The translations under genes and the position numbers were made by a program. A DNA stretch of 64,000 bases from Hypericibacter sp049323455 (GTDB lineage Bacteria > Pseudomonadota > Alphaproteobacteria > Dongiales > Dongiaceae), in the NCBI GenBank assembly GCA_049323455.1, contig JBMONF010000017.1, positions 62,001 through 126,000 of the forward strand. Reading direction: 5' to 3'. This document shows positions 26,379-33,121 of this stretch, one piece after another. Under the pieces are notes generated by a model. The model was not told the DNA's origin. It ran no database searches and worked only from the letters and a program-made list of their open reading frames with translations. Within the stretch, counting starts at the first letter, position 1, and every line of letters begins with the position of its first letter.

Positions 26379-27965
26379 ATGAATTCGATCCGCCGCCCCC
26401 TCCAAATCGTCTTCTCCCGGATCGACGCCGGGTTCGATCGCCTGTTCGGGCCGCGGCTCAACCCCCTCTACCAGCTCGGCGCTCTCGGGTATTTCTTCTA
26501 TTGGATCGTGGCGGCGACCGGGATCTATCTCTTCATCGTTTTCGACACCAGCGTCGCCGGCGCCTTCGATTCGGTGGAGCGGATCACCGTTCAGCAATGG
26601 TATTTCGGCGGCGTCATGCGCAGCCTCCACCGCTACGCATCCGACGCCATGGTGCTGGTAGCGGCGATCCATTTCCTGCGCGAGTTCGCGCTCGATCGTT
26701 ACCGCGGTGCGCGCTGGTTTTCCTGGTTCACGGGCACGCCGATCCTCTGGTTCCTCTTCGCGTCCGGCATCACCGGCTTCTGGCTGGTCTGGGACAAGCT
26801 CGCCCAATATGTGGCGATCGCGACATCCGAATGGCTGGACCGCTTGGGCATCTTCGGCGAGCCGATCGCGCGCAATTTCCTCTCGTCGGACACGCTGTCC
26901 GACCGCTTTTTCACCTTGCTGATTTTCATGCACATCGCCTTGCCTCTGATTCTGCTTTTTCTGCTCTGGATACACATCCAGCGGCTGACGCGCCCGCAGG
27001 TCAATCCGCCCCGGGCATTGGCGCTCGGCACGTTCTTGGCGATGATCGCCCTTTCGCTCGCGTCGCCCGCGGTCAGCCAGGGACGCGCGGATCTGGCGAC
27101 GGTGCCGGCGGTCGTAAAGCTCGACTGGTTCTATCTCGGCGCCTACCCGCTGCTGGATCGCTGGTCGCCCGGCACCGTCTGGTTGCTCGCCGGCCTCCTG
27201 ACGCTGCTCATGCTGGCGCTGCCCTGGCTGCCGCGGCTGAAGCGGCAGCCGGCGGCGGTGGTCGATCTCGACAACTGCAACGGTTGTCGGCGGTGCGCGG
27301 AGGATTGCCCCTATGCGGCGATCACCATGGCTCCGCGCTCCGACGGGCGGCCCTTCGCCGAAGAGGCCGTGGTCAATCCGGCGCTCTGTGTCGCCTGCGG
27401 AATTTGCGCCGGCGCCTGCCCGACCTCGACACCATTCCGCCGGGGCAGCGCGCTCGTCCCCGGCATCGACCTGCCGGGCTTCCCCCTGAGCCGGTTGCGC
27501 GAGATGGTCGAGGCGGCGACGGCGCGGCTTGCCGGTGATCAGCGGCTCATGATCTTCGGCTGCGATCATGGCGTGGCGACCGCGAGGCTCGCCAGCCCGT
27601 CGCGGGCCGCGATCAGTCTGCCCTGTGTCGCCATGCTGCCGCCTTCCTTCATCGACTACGTGCTGAGCCGCAATCTTGCCGAGGGGGTCTTCATTGCCGG
27701 CTGTGCGGAGGAAGGCGGCTGCTATCACAGGCTGGGCAGCAACTGGATGGCGCTGCGTCTGGACCGGCAGCGCGATCCGCGGTTACGCCTGCGGGTGCCG
27801 GCCGAGCGGCTGGGTCGATTGTTTGTCGGCTCCGTGGAGGGCGGCCGAATGGAGGCGGCCGTCGCTGGCTTCCAGAAGCAGCTTGCGCCGTGGCCCGAGG
27901 CGGACCGCCTCATGCGTCTGGATCCGCAGCGCGGAAAAGCGCTGAGGCAGGTCGAGGATGCTTGA
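26379..27965 (+). CDS. Cytochrome b / 2[4Fe-4S] ferredoxin / MvhD-like fusion protein
   Basis: A 528-residue three-part protein. Residues about 1-285 are a cytochrome b6-like membrane domain whose heme ligands are His84/His98 and His185/His199, each pair 14 apart; LDWFYLG near 248-254 sits where cytochrome b has PEWYFL. Residues 296-352 are a bacterial ferredoxin with two complete clusters: Cys300, 303, 306, 310 and Cys337, 340, 343, 347. Residues about 388-475 resemble MvhD/FrhD, the iron-sulfur subunit linking hydrogenase and heterodisulfide reductase, with Cys395, 416, 442 and 448. It probably moves electrons between a cytoplasmic reductant and membrane quinone or hemes. The ribosome-binding site is weak. 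Confidence 0.85.
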   Translation: MNSIRRPLQIVFSRIDAGFDRLFGPRLNPLYQLGALGYFFYWIVAATGIYLFIVFDTSVAGAFDSVERITVQQWYFGGVMRSLHRYASDAMVLVAAIHFLREFALDRYRGARWFSWFTGTPILWFLFASGITGFWLVWDKLAQYVAIATSEWLDRLGIFGEPIARNFLSSDTLSDRFFTLLIFMHIALPLILLFLLWIHIQRLTRPQVNPPRALALGTFLAMIALSLASPAVSQGRADLATVPAVVKLDWFYLGAYPLLDRWSPGTVWLLAGLLTLLMLALPWLPRLKRQPAAVVDLDNCNGCRRCAEDCPYAAITMAPRSDGRPFAEEAVVNPALCVACGICAGACPTSTPFRRGSALVPGIDLPGFPLSRLREMVEAATARLAGDQRLMIFGCDHGVATARLASPSRAAISLPCVAMLPPSFIDYVLSRNLAEGVFIAGCAEEGGCYHRLGSNWMALRLDRQRDPRLRLRVPAERLGRLFVGSVEGGRMEAAVAGFQKQLAPWPEADRLMRLDPQRGKALRQVEDA

Positions 27966-28461
27966 GGCGCTCCGCTATGTGGGCCAGGCCGTCTGCTTCC
28001 TGCTGTTTGCGGCGACCATCGGCATTTTCGCGCAATATCCGCCCTATACCCATTTCCCGCCGGAGATGGCACAGATCAAGCTGAGCTTCGTCCACGCCGG
28101 CGCTCATGTGCAGGAATGCCGAAGGCGGACGGCGGAGGAGCTGGCCAAGCTGCCGGAGAACATGCGTAAGGCCATCGTCTGCGACCGGGAGCGTCTGCCG
28201 CTGGCCGTCGAACTCGCCCTCGACGGCCAGGTGATCTACCGGGCCACTTTGCCGCCTTCGGGCCTGTCGAAAGACGGCCCGGCGCGCGCCTACGAGCGCT
28301 TCGTAGTGCCGCCGGGAAAGCATGAAATCGTCGCCCGGTTGCGCGATACGGCGCGAACGGAAGGTTTCGACTACGAGAGCCAGACGACGGTGGAACTCAG
28401 CCCATCGCAGAACCTCGCGATCGATTTTCGAAGCGGCGCCGGCGGCTTCGTGTTCCGCTAG
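27958..28461 (+). CDS. Membrane-anchored hypothetical protein coupled to the cytochrome b fusion
   Basis: A 167-residue protein with an N-terminal membrane anchor (residues about 8-27) followed by a soluble domain predicted to face the periplasm. Two cysteines (in HVQECRRR and AIVCDRE) could form a disulfide. The C-terminal half (YERFVVPPGKHEIVARLRD) has the look of a beta-sandwich. It overlaps the fusion gene by 8 bases, so the two are translated together and the product is probably an accessory to that membrane complex. No named family is recognised. Confidence 0.75.
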   Translation: MLEALRYVGQAVCFLLFAATIGIFAQYPPYTHFPPEMAQIKLSFVHAGAHVQECRRRTAEELAKLPENMRKAIVCDRERLPLAVELALDGQVIYRATLPPSGLSKDGPARAYERFVVPPGKHEIVARLRDTARTEGFDYESQTTVELSPSQNLAIDFRSGAGGFVFR

Positions 28462-28472
28462 GAGAGCTCGAC

Positions 28473-28913
28473 ATGGCCCTCATCGCATGGCGTGAGGAAT
28501 TCGAGATCGGCATTCCCTCGGTCGACTACGAGCATCGCAGGCTGGTGGATCAGATCAACGGCGTCGCGGAACGGCTTGCCTCCGGCGCGGGCGAAGAGGC
28601 GGTTCTGGACGCCCTCGGTGAAATTCACGGCACGATCTCGGCGCATTTCGCGCTCGAAGAGCAGGTCATGCGCGACTTGGGCTATGACGAGTTCGCGGCA
28701 CACAAGGCGGATCACGAGCGTTTGCTCGACGACATCCGCGACATATCCGACGCCTTCGAGCACGGCGCCTATGCCAACGCGCAGGACGTTCTGGACGATC
28801 ACCTGAGCCGATGGTTCACCGAACATTTTCGCAGCAAGGACGCCCGCTTGCATAAGTTTCTCGCGCAGGCCGGAGCGACCGCATTCCCCGGTGGGGTCGA
28901 GAAACAGAGCTGA
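28473..28913 (+). CDS. Bacteriohemerythrin
   Basis: A 146-residue four-helix-bundle diiron protein. All expected ligands are present at almost the spacing of Methylococcus bacteriohemerythrin: His21, His58, Glu62, His77, His81, His118 and Asp123. Such proteins bind O2 reversibly and some also react with NO. Its place 11 bases after the preceding gene of the heme-copper cluster suggests that it delivers, buffers or senses the gas used by that enzyme. No signal peptide is present, so it is cytoplasmic. Confidence 0.92.
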   Translation: MALIAWREEFEIGIPSVDYEHRRLVDQINGVAERLASGAGEEAVLDALGEIHGTISAHFALEEQVMRDLGYDEFAAHKADHERLLDDIRDISDAFEHGAYANAQDVLDDHLSRWFTEHFRSKDARLHKFLAQAGATAFPGGVEKQS

Positions 28914-29086
28914 CCGCCGATCGCGACCACCGCCATTCCCCTTGAACTCGAACACGGGATCCGCAGGGGCGCCACGGGCTGCGCCCCTGTGGAGCCGTGG
29001 GAGATCGCTTGCGGTCCCGGCATCGACCGGCCAGATTGCCGGCCATGGAGCCCTTGCCCGTCCGCTCCGCGACTCTTCGCTCGCCG

Positions 29087-29737
29087 ATGGTGCGCGCCGC
29101 CCTCGCGCTCATTCTCATGATTGCCACGAGCGCCCGTGCGGACAATCCGCCGGCGCCGCCGGCCATGCCGGCCATGCCCGTCGAGAGCGCCCCCGTCGCG
29201 CCACCGCCGCCCCAGGAATATGAGGGCGCCGCAGCGGTGCTGGACGGCTCGGCTCTGCAGATCGGCGAGGAGCGGCTGTTGCTGTTCGGCATCGCGGCGC
29301 CGAACCCCGACACGGCGAGCGGACTCAAAGCACGCCTCGCCCTCGACGCGTTGTTGGCCGGGGACAACCGCGTCCATTGTGTGGTCGCGGCACGCGACCG
29401 CCTTCAGCGCAAGCTCGCGATCTGTCGGCTGGGGGATATCGATTTGAGCGAGGCGCTGTTGCTGGCCGGGGTGGCAACGGTCGATCGCTATGCCACGCGG
29501 GCCGAGGGCGCGGACCCGCAACTGGCGCAGCGCTACGACCAGGCCGAAGCCGAGGCGAGGCGGATGGGCGCCGGCCTGTGGGCCGAGTTTGCCGCGGCCA
29601 AGGCCGCCGCGGCGCCCGAGCCCTTCGCGACGCGCCTCCTTCGCTTCCTCGAGACGTGGCAGGCCGGCCTGGGATCGCTGTCGGGCTTGGTTCTGGTCGC
29701 CGGAGTCCTGCTGGTCACGCGCCGGCGCGGCCGGTGA
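29087..29737 (+). CDS. Nuclease-like (SNase-fold) exported protein with C-terminal membrane helix
   Basis: A 216-residue protein with a signal peptide (MVRAALALILMIATSARA), a proline-rich linker, an SNase-fold domain (about residues 43-165) and a C-terminal membrane helix ending in RRRGR. The fold is recognised from LLLFGIAAP and the DRLQRKLAICRLGDIDLSEALL stretch split over two strands. The glutamate normally following the APE-type turn is Asn (APNPD), so catalysis may be lost. The start is uncertain: ATG at 29045 or 28997 would lengthen the N-terminus; 29087 gives the cleanest signal peptide. It follows the hemerythrin gene and precedes the tRNA-Val insertion site. Confidence 0.7.
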   Translation: MVRAALALILMIATSARADNPPAPPAMPAMPVESAPVAPPPPQEYEGAAAVLDGSALQIGEERLLLFGIAAPNPDTASGLKARLALDALLAGDNRVHCVVAARDRLQRKLAICRLGDIDLSEALLLAGVATVDRYATRAEGADPQLAQRYDQAEAEARRMGAGLWAEFAAAKAAAAPEPFATRLLRFLETWQAGLGSLSGLVLVAGVLLVTRRRGR

Positions 29738-29760
29738 GTGTGGCGGCAAAAGGGGAGGGG

Positions 29761-29809
29761 AATGGTGGGCGCGACAGGGATTGAACCTGTGACCCCTCCC
29801 GTGTGAAGG
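29761..29809 (-). repeat. 49-bp copy of the tRNA-Val 3' end (attachment-site repeat)
   Basis: These 49 bases are identical, in the same orientation, to 31957-32005, which covers the 3' half of the intact tRNA-Val gene from the anticodon loop through the CCA end. The 5' half of the tRNA is missing here, so this is not a functional gene. Exact direct repeats that include a tRNA 3' end are the standard footprint of integrase-mediated insertion; this copy would be the distal att site. Confidence 0.85.
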
Positions 29810-29872
29810 ACGCGCTAGCCTGGCAGCGACGCCGCTGCCAAGGCCATGATTGCCGCCCGACTTCAGCGCGCT

Positions 29873-29933
29873 CGTCTTCATCGTCGTCATCGTCATCATC
29901 ATCAGCAGCAGCGGCAGCGGCGAAGGAGTCGAC
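29873..29933. repeat. Trinucleotide-biased tract
   Basis: An imperfect run of triplets (CGT, CAT, CAG, CGG types) about 60 bases long, just inside the left end of the islet. Depending on frame it would read as poly-serine/alanine on the plus strand or poly-aspartate on the minus strand, but no credible gene spans it. Confidence 0.5.
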
Positions 29934-30211
29934 GAACTCTTGCTTCACGGCTATTCCCGCTGGCGGTTTTGGTGATCCGACCGTCCGGGTCGATGGACGC
30001 GTCGGGCGGCATAGCGAGGGCAGGGGGCCCGGGAGCATCCAGCCGGAGGGGCGCCGGGGTCAAAAAACCGAAGGCTCATCCCCGACCCTCTCCGCTTCAT
30101 GCGATTTTCCTTTCCAGGGTTCGTTACGGGATTGGCTTTGCCGCAGAAGGGCTCGCTCGTGCAGGCAGGCCCTGCTTTTCGCGGCCGGTCTCCATCCTGC
30201 CGGGTCGGGTT
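29934..30211. other. Gene-free part of the islet between the triplet tract and hipA
   Basis: With the preceding tract, this makes about 400 bases without a gene between the tRNA fragment and the hipA stop. Frames here are short, lack ribosome-binding sites and match no family. No clear terminator for hipA is visible. The stretch may be remnant mobile-element DNA. Confidence 0.4.
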
Positions 30212-31474
30212 TCAGTCCTTGAACCGCTCGATGATCTGCTTCGCGCGCGCCTCGACCGCACCGACGATGCGCCCGACGACGGGGCGATCCTGCCCGGCAG
30301 CGGCGAATTGCGCGCGGAGCATCTGCGCTTCTGGAGGAAGCCGGCGCGCGAGCTCGAGCAGCCGGCGGCGCACCTGCGGCGCCCCCAGCCCCGTTTCCTT
30401 GGCGAAGCGCTCCCAGTGTCGCGGATGGAGCTGATCGAACTCGTCCTTGCCGGCGAGCTTCATGGCGAAGCGCGGCGACAGGCCCGGATAGACCGCCGTC
30501 GAGGAGATGTCGTAGAGCGGCGCCAGCTCGGTCCCCGCGGCGTCGTAGAGCAGCGAGAAGTTCTTGGCGTGCGCGTCGTTGTTGCCGACGAGGAGGTTGA
30601 AGAGAACGCCGTCGAGAAGCCGCAGCAGATCGACGGCGGGACGCGCGCTGGCGCGACGCACCAGCTCGAAGCACCGCGCAAGCGTCGGGCCGCCTTCGGC
30701 CTGGTACTTGATCTCGGGCGGATAGCCCAGCGCCTGGCAGAAGTCCTCCTGGTGCAGGCGTCGAATCGTGCCGTCTTCCGCCCGCCGGCGGTCGTAGCGT
30801 TCGACCAGCAGGAAGTCGCGCCCCTTGACGCTGCGCAGCTCGGCGGCCACGGCGTGAAGCCCGAGCGCGCGGGCGAGGGCGAGGCAGAAGCCCTCGTTAT
30901 GGACCGTGTCCTCGAAGCGCCGGATCGGCGGCTTCAGGATGTGGGAGCTCGGCCTGTCGTCGAGCGGCAGCGCGATCCGGCCGTCGCGAAGCAGCACCGG
31001 CAGCTTGTCTTGCGCGCCGGCGAGGCTGAGGCGCACGCCCGCCTCGCCCGCCAGCAGCGGGCGCTCGGGGAGAATCTCGATGATGCGGGCGAGCTCGTCT
31101 TCTCCGAGCGGGCGATAGCCGGCCGCCGCCGCCGTCCGCGCCGGCGGCTCCTCGCCCGGATGGCGGAAGGTGACGGCGCCGGCGCACTCGCCGCCGATGC
31201 GGTCGATCATCGCGAAATCGTTGCGCGCGGAGATGCCGAGCGCGCGGGCCACGAGGTCGCGCTTCTCGGCTTCGGGCAGGAGCCCGGCGAAGAACGGACG
31301 GGCCTCGCGATGGCCGAAGGGCTCGGGCCGCAGCGGCAGGGAGAGCGACAGCGGCGCGCGGGCCGGATCGGCGAGCCAGGCTGCGTCGTAGGCGAAGCGG
31401 AGCTGGCCGGCCTCGTCCTGCTCCAGCAGGCCGACCTTGTGGCCGTGCAGGAAGACGTCAAGCTGCCGGGCCAC
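30212..31474 (-). CDS. hipA: HipA-family serine/threonine kinase toxin
   Basis: A 420-residue toxin kinase. With the GTG start at 31474, the conserved motifs fall at the same numbers as in E. coli HipA: Ser150 in SLAGAQDK (autophosphorylation/P-loop) and Lys181 in HILKP (ATP-binding). The catalytic loop NNDAHAKNFS and YDISST follow, with the family segment RRLHQEDFCQALG between them. Known HipA proteins phosphorylate glutamyl-tRNA synthetase and halt translation until neutralised by HipB. The GTG lies 17 bases inside the hipB end with purine-rich sequence upstream; the ATG at 31531 is a longer, less likely start. Confidence 0.9.
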   Translation of the reverse strand: MARQLDVFLHGHKVGLLEQDEAGQLRFAYDAAWLADPARAPLSLSLPLRPEPFGHREARPFFAGLLPEAEKRDLVARALGISARNDFAMIDRIGGECAGAVTFRHPGEEPPARTAAAAGYRPLGEDELARIIEILPERPLLAGEAGVRLSLAGAQDKLPVLLRDGRIALPLDDRPSSHILKPPIRRFEDTVHNEGFCLALARALGLHAVAAELRSVKGRDFLLVERYDRRRAEDGTIRRLHQEDFCQALGYPPEIKYQAEGGPTLARCFELVRRASARPAVDLLRLLDGVLFNLLVGNNDAHAKNFSLLYDAAGTELAPLYDISSTAVYPGLSPRFAMKLAGKDEFDQLHPRHWERFAKETGLGAPQVRRRLLELARRLPPEAQMLRAQFAAAGQDRPVVGRIVGAVEARAKQIIERFKD

Positions 31475-31751
31475 GGCGCTTCTTCTTCCTGCCGGGTTTG
31501 CTCGTGGAGGCGCCGGTCGGCGCTGCGGCAAGATCGATCCCCGGCGGCGGCGTCAGGGTGACGGAGATACCGAGCGTCTGGAGGACTTGGAGGACCTTGC
31601 CGGCCTGGGCCGTTGGTTTGCCGGCTTCCAGCTCGATCACGAAGCGACGGTTCGTGCCTGAGGTCAGGGCGAGCTGATCTTGCGTCAGCCCGAGCGCTTT
31701 GCGGACGGACTTTACAAAACCTCCCAGCTCTTTGAGCGTCCACACAAGCAT
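31458..31751 (-). CDS. hipB: HipB-family antitoxin and autorepressor
   Basis: A 97-residue Xre-type DNA-binding protein. The helix-turn-helix lies around ALGLTQDQLALTSGTNRRFVIELEAG, interrupted by a turn, and the C-terminus is a basic, flexible tail (SKPGRKKKRRGPAA). It should bind HipA and repress the operon. The start at 31751 is chosen because a promoter and operator lie directly upstream; an ATG at 31787 would put the -10 element inside the coding region. It overlaps hipA by 17 bases. Confidence 0.88.
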   Translation of the reverse strand: MLVWTLKELGGFVKSVRKALGLTQDQLALTSGTNRRFVIELEAGKPTAQAGKVLQVLQTLGISVTLTPPPGIDLAAAPTGASTSKPGRKKKRRGPAA

Positions 31752-31755
31752 GACA

Positions 31756-31872
31756 ATGTTCCCGAGCGGGAACATAGCTTTGCTCAAGGGCGGCTGTCAA
31801 TAGAAATGTTCCCGATCGGGAACAAAGCCTCTGAAGACGAGGCAACAGCGTGAAATGTCCCCGATCGGGACC
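31756..31872. promoter_or_regulatory. Three palindromic operators of hipBA
   Basis: O1 at 31756-31775 (ATGTTCCCG-AG-CGGGAACAT), O2 at 31807-31824 (TGTTCCCGATCGGGAACA, a perfect palindrome) and O3 at 31857-31872 (degenerate, with core CCCGATCGGG). Their centres are 50 and 49 bases apart, near five helical turns, so bound HipB dimers would lie on one DNA face. O1 begins at the -10 element and covers the expected transcription start; O2 lies just upstream of the -35. This fits cooperative autorepression by HipB. Confidence 0.8.
31771..31800 (-). promoter_or_regulatory. hipBA promoter
   Basis: On the minus strand, TTGACA at 31800-31795 is followed after 18 bases by TATGTT at 31776-31771. The expected start of transcription is about 31764, leaving a leader of about 13 bases before the hipB ATG. 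The -10 overlaps or abuts operator O1. Confidence 0.7.
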
Positions 31873-31958
31873 ATGCACGCCGGATCAGCATCTCCTTTTG
31901 CGCTGTCGGCAATCTTGCCGCGACATACACTCGGTCATTGCAAATATTTGCTGAATAA

Positions 31959-32033
31959 TGGTGGGCGCGACAGGGATTGAACCTGTGACCCCTCCCGTGT
32001 GAAGGGAGTGCTCTCCCGCTGAGCTACGCGCCC
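31959..32033 (-). tRNA. tRNA-Val (anticodon CAC)
   Basis: The minus strand folds into a complete cloverleaf: acceptor GGGCGCG/CGCGCCC, a D arm with GCTC/GAGC, an anticodon stem CTCCC/GGGAG with loop TTCACAC (anticodon CAC, reading GTG), a five-base variable loop, and a T arm ACAGG/CCTGT with loop TTCAATC. The discriminator is A and the CCA end is encoded. The 3' half is duplicated at 29761-29809, so this gene marks an insertion site. Confidence 0.95.
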
Positions 32034-32087
32034 GTTCCGGGGAAAATCGGCCGCCCGAGGCTCGTCTTCGGCCGGCAAGGCGCGCAG

Positions 32088-32116
32088 CTTTAAGCCAAGC
32101 CGCCCGGCCCTGTCAA
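32088..32116 (-). promoter_or_regulatory. Probable tRNA-Val promoter
   Basis: On the minus strand, TTGACA (32116-32111) is followed after 17 bases by TTAAAG (32093-32088), about 55 bases before the tRNA 5' end. Spacing and -35 are ideal and the -10 is moderate. No other minus-strand gene starts nearby. Confidence 0.5.
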
Positions 32117-32274
32117 CCGGCCGACGGCCGGCCCAAATCCGAGCTTGGCCAAGCCCTTCCGGTCCGGGGTGGCGCCCGTTTCCGGGGGCCGCTAGACTCC
32201 GCCTCGAACTTTCCGCAATTGCGATCTATCCCTCGAGAACCGATCAGGGGATCAACGGCTCGAGAGACTGGCCC

Positions 32275-33102
32275 ATGCTCCGTCCATCCTGGCGTTTTTC
32301 GGCCGGCTTCATGCTGGCCTTCGCCCTTCTGGCCGCGGCCCTGCCGGCTCGGGCGGAGGACAGCCGCCTCGTGCGGCTCAGCTATTACGGCTATCTCGGC
32401 AACATCCAGGTCGGGCAGATCGACCTGACGATCGAGATGGCGCCGGGTGCGAGGCCGGCGCGCGATTACACCATCGCTGCCAACCTGACCCTGTCGGGGG
32501 CCTATGCCAAGCTGCTGCCATTCCGCTGGCAGGGCGAGGCGCGCGGCGGCACCGGCAAAGAGGGCGTCCGGCCCGCGAGCTATCAGAGCCGGATGGACCT
32601 GCTCGGCAACCACGAGGCCATGGCCCTGGCCTATCGTCCGGACGGCCAGGTGGAAGTGCAGAGCACTCCGCCCACGGTCGAAAGCCGGATTGCGCGCGAG
32701 CGAGGGCTCGGGCGGGGCACCGTCGATCCCTTGAGCGCCGCCGTCTTGGTCGTCGATACCGTGCTCAGGACCGGTCGCTGCGAAGCGACGGTGCCGGTGT
32801 TCGACGGCGCGCGCCGCTACGATCTCAGCTTCGCGTCGGTCGGCCAGGACGTGATCGAGCGCACCTTCTTCTCCACTTACGAAGGGCCGGCGATGCGTTG
32901 CTCGGCCACGGCGCACCTGCTCGCGGGCTTCCAGCCCAACGCCACCAGCTCCGGCTTCTATCCGAGCCGCACGGATCTGTGGCTGGCCCGGGCCGTGTCC
33001 GACGCGCCGCCGATCCCGGTCAGGGTGGTGGCCGAGAGCAGGATGGGCCTCATGCGGGTCGAACTGGTCCAGGCGACCACGGTCGCCGCGGCGACGCCCT
33101 GA
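32275..33102 (+). CDS. DUF3108 domain-containing exported protein
   Basis: A 275-residue protein with a clear signal peptide (residues 1-27, ending LPARA). The mature part begins VRLSYYGYLGNIQVGQIDL and is beta-rich, as in DUF3108 proteins, which resemble lipid-transport beta-sheet folds and occur widely in proteobacteria. It should be periplasmic; the function is not established. Two cysteines (GRCEAT and AMRCSAT) may pair. It ends 19 bases from the convergent gph gene. Confidence 0.8.
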   Translation: MLRPSWRFSAGFMLAFALLAAALPARAEDSRLVRLSYYGYLGNIQVGQIDLTIEMAPGARPARDYTIAANLTLSGAYAKLLPFRWQGEARGGTGKEGVRPASYQSRMDLLGNHEAMALAYRPDGQVEVQSTPPTVESRIARERGLGRGTVDPLSAAVLVVDTVLRTGRCEATVPVFDGARRYDLSFASVGQDVIERTFFSTYEGPAMRCSATAHLLAGFQPNATSSGFYPSRTDLWLARAVSDAPPIPVRVVAESRMGLMRVELVQATTVAAATP

Positions 33103-33121
33103 GTCGGGCCCTCGCGGCGCC

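Larger units (their letters stand above)
29761..32005. mobile_element. hipBA-bearing islet inserted at tRNA-Val
   Basis: A 2.2-kb segment bounded by the 49-bp direct repeat of the tRNA-Val 3' end. Inside are hipB and hipA, about 400 bases of gene-free DNA on the hipA side, and the hipB operator region on the tRNA side. No integrase, transposase or excisionase is present, so it is either a decayed island or a small cargo element moved by an integrase encoded elsewhere. Confidence 0.7.

Noticed and set aside
29761..29835. Second tRNA-Val gene
   Set aside because: Only the 3' half matches; the 5' acceptor strand, D arm and 5' anticodon stem are missing.
29803..30222. 139-residue frame with a poly-Ser/poly-Ala run
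   Set aside because: It starts inside the tRNA fragment and owes its length to the triplet tract; no homology.
31458..31787. Longer HipB starting at 31787
   Set aside because: Its first codons would include the -10 element and operator O1; the start at 31751 fits the promoter.
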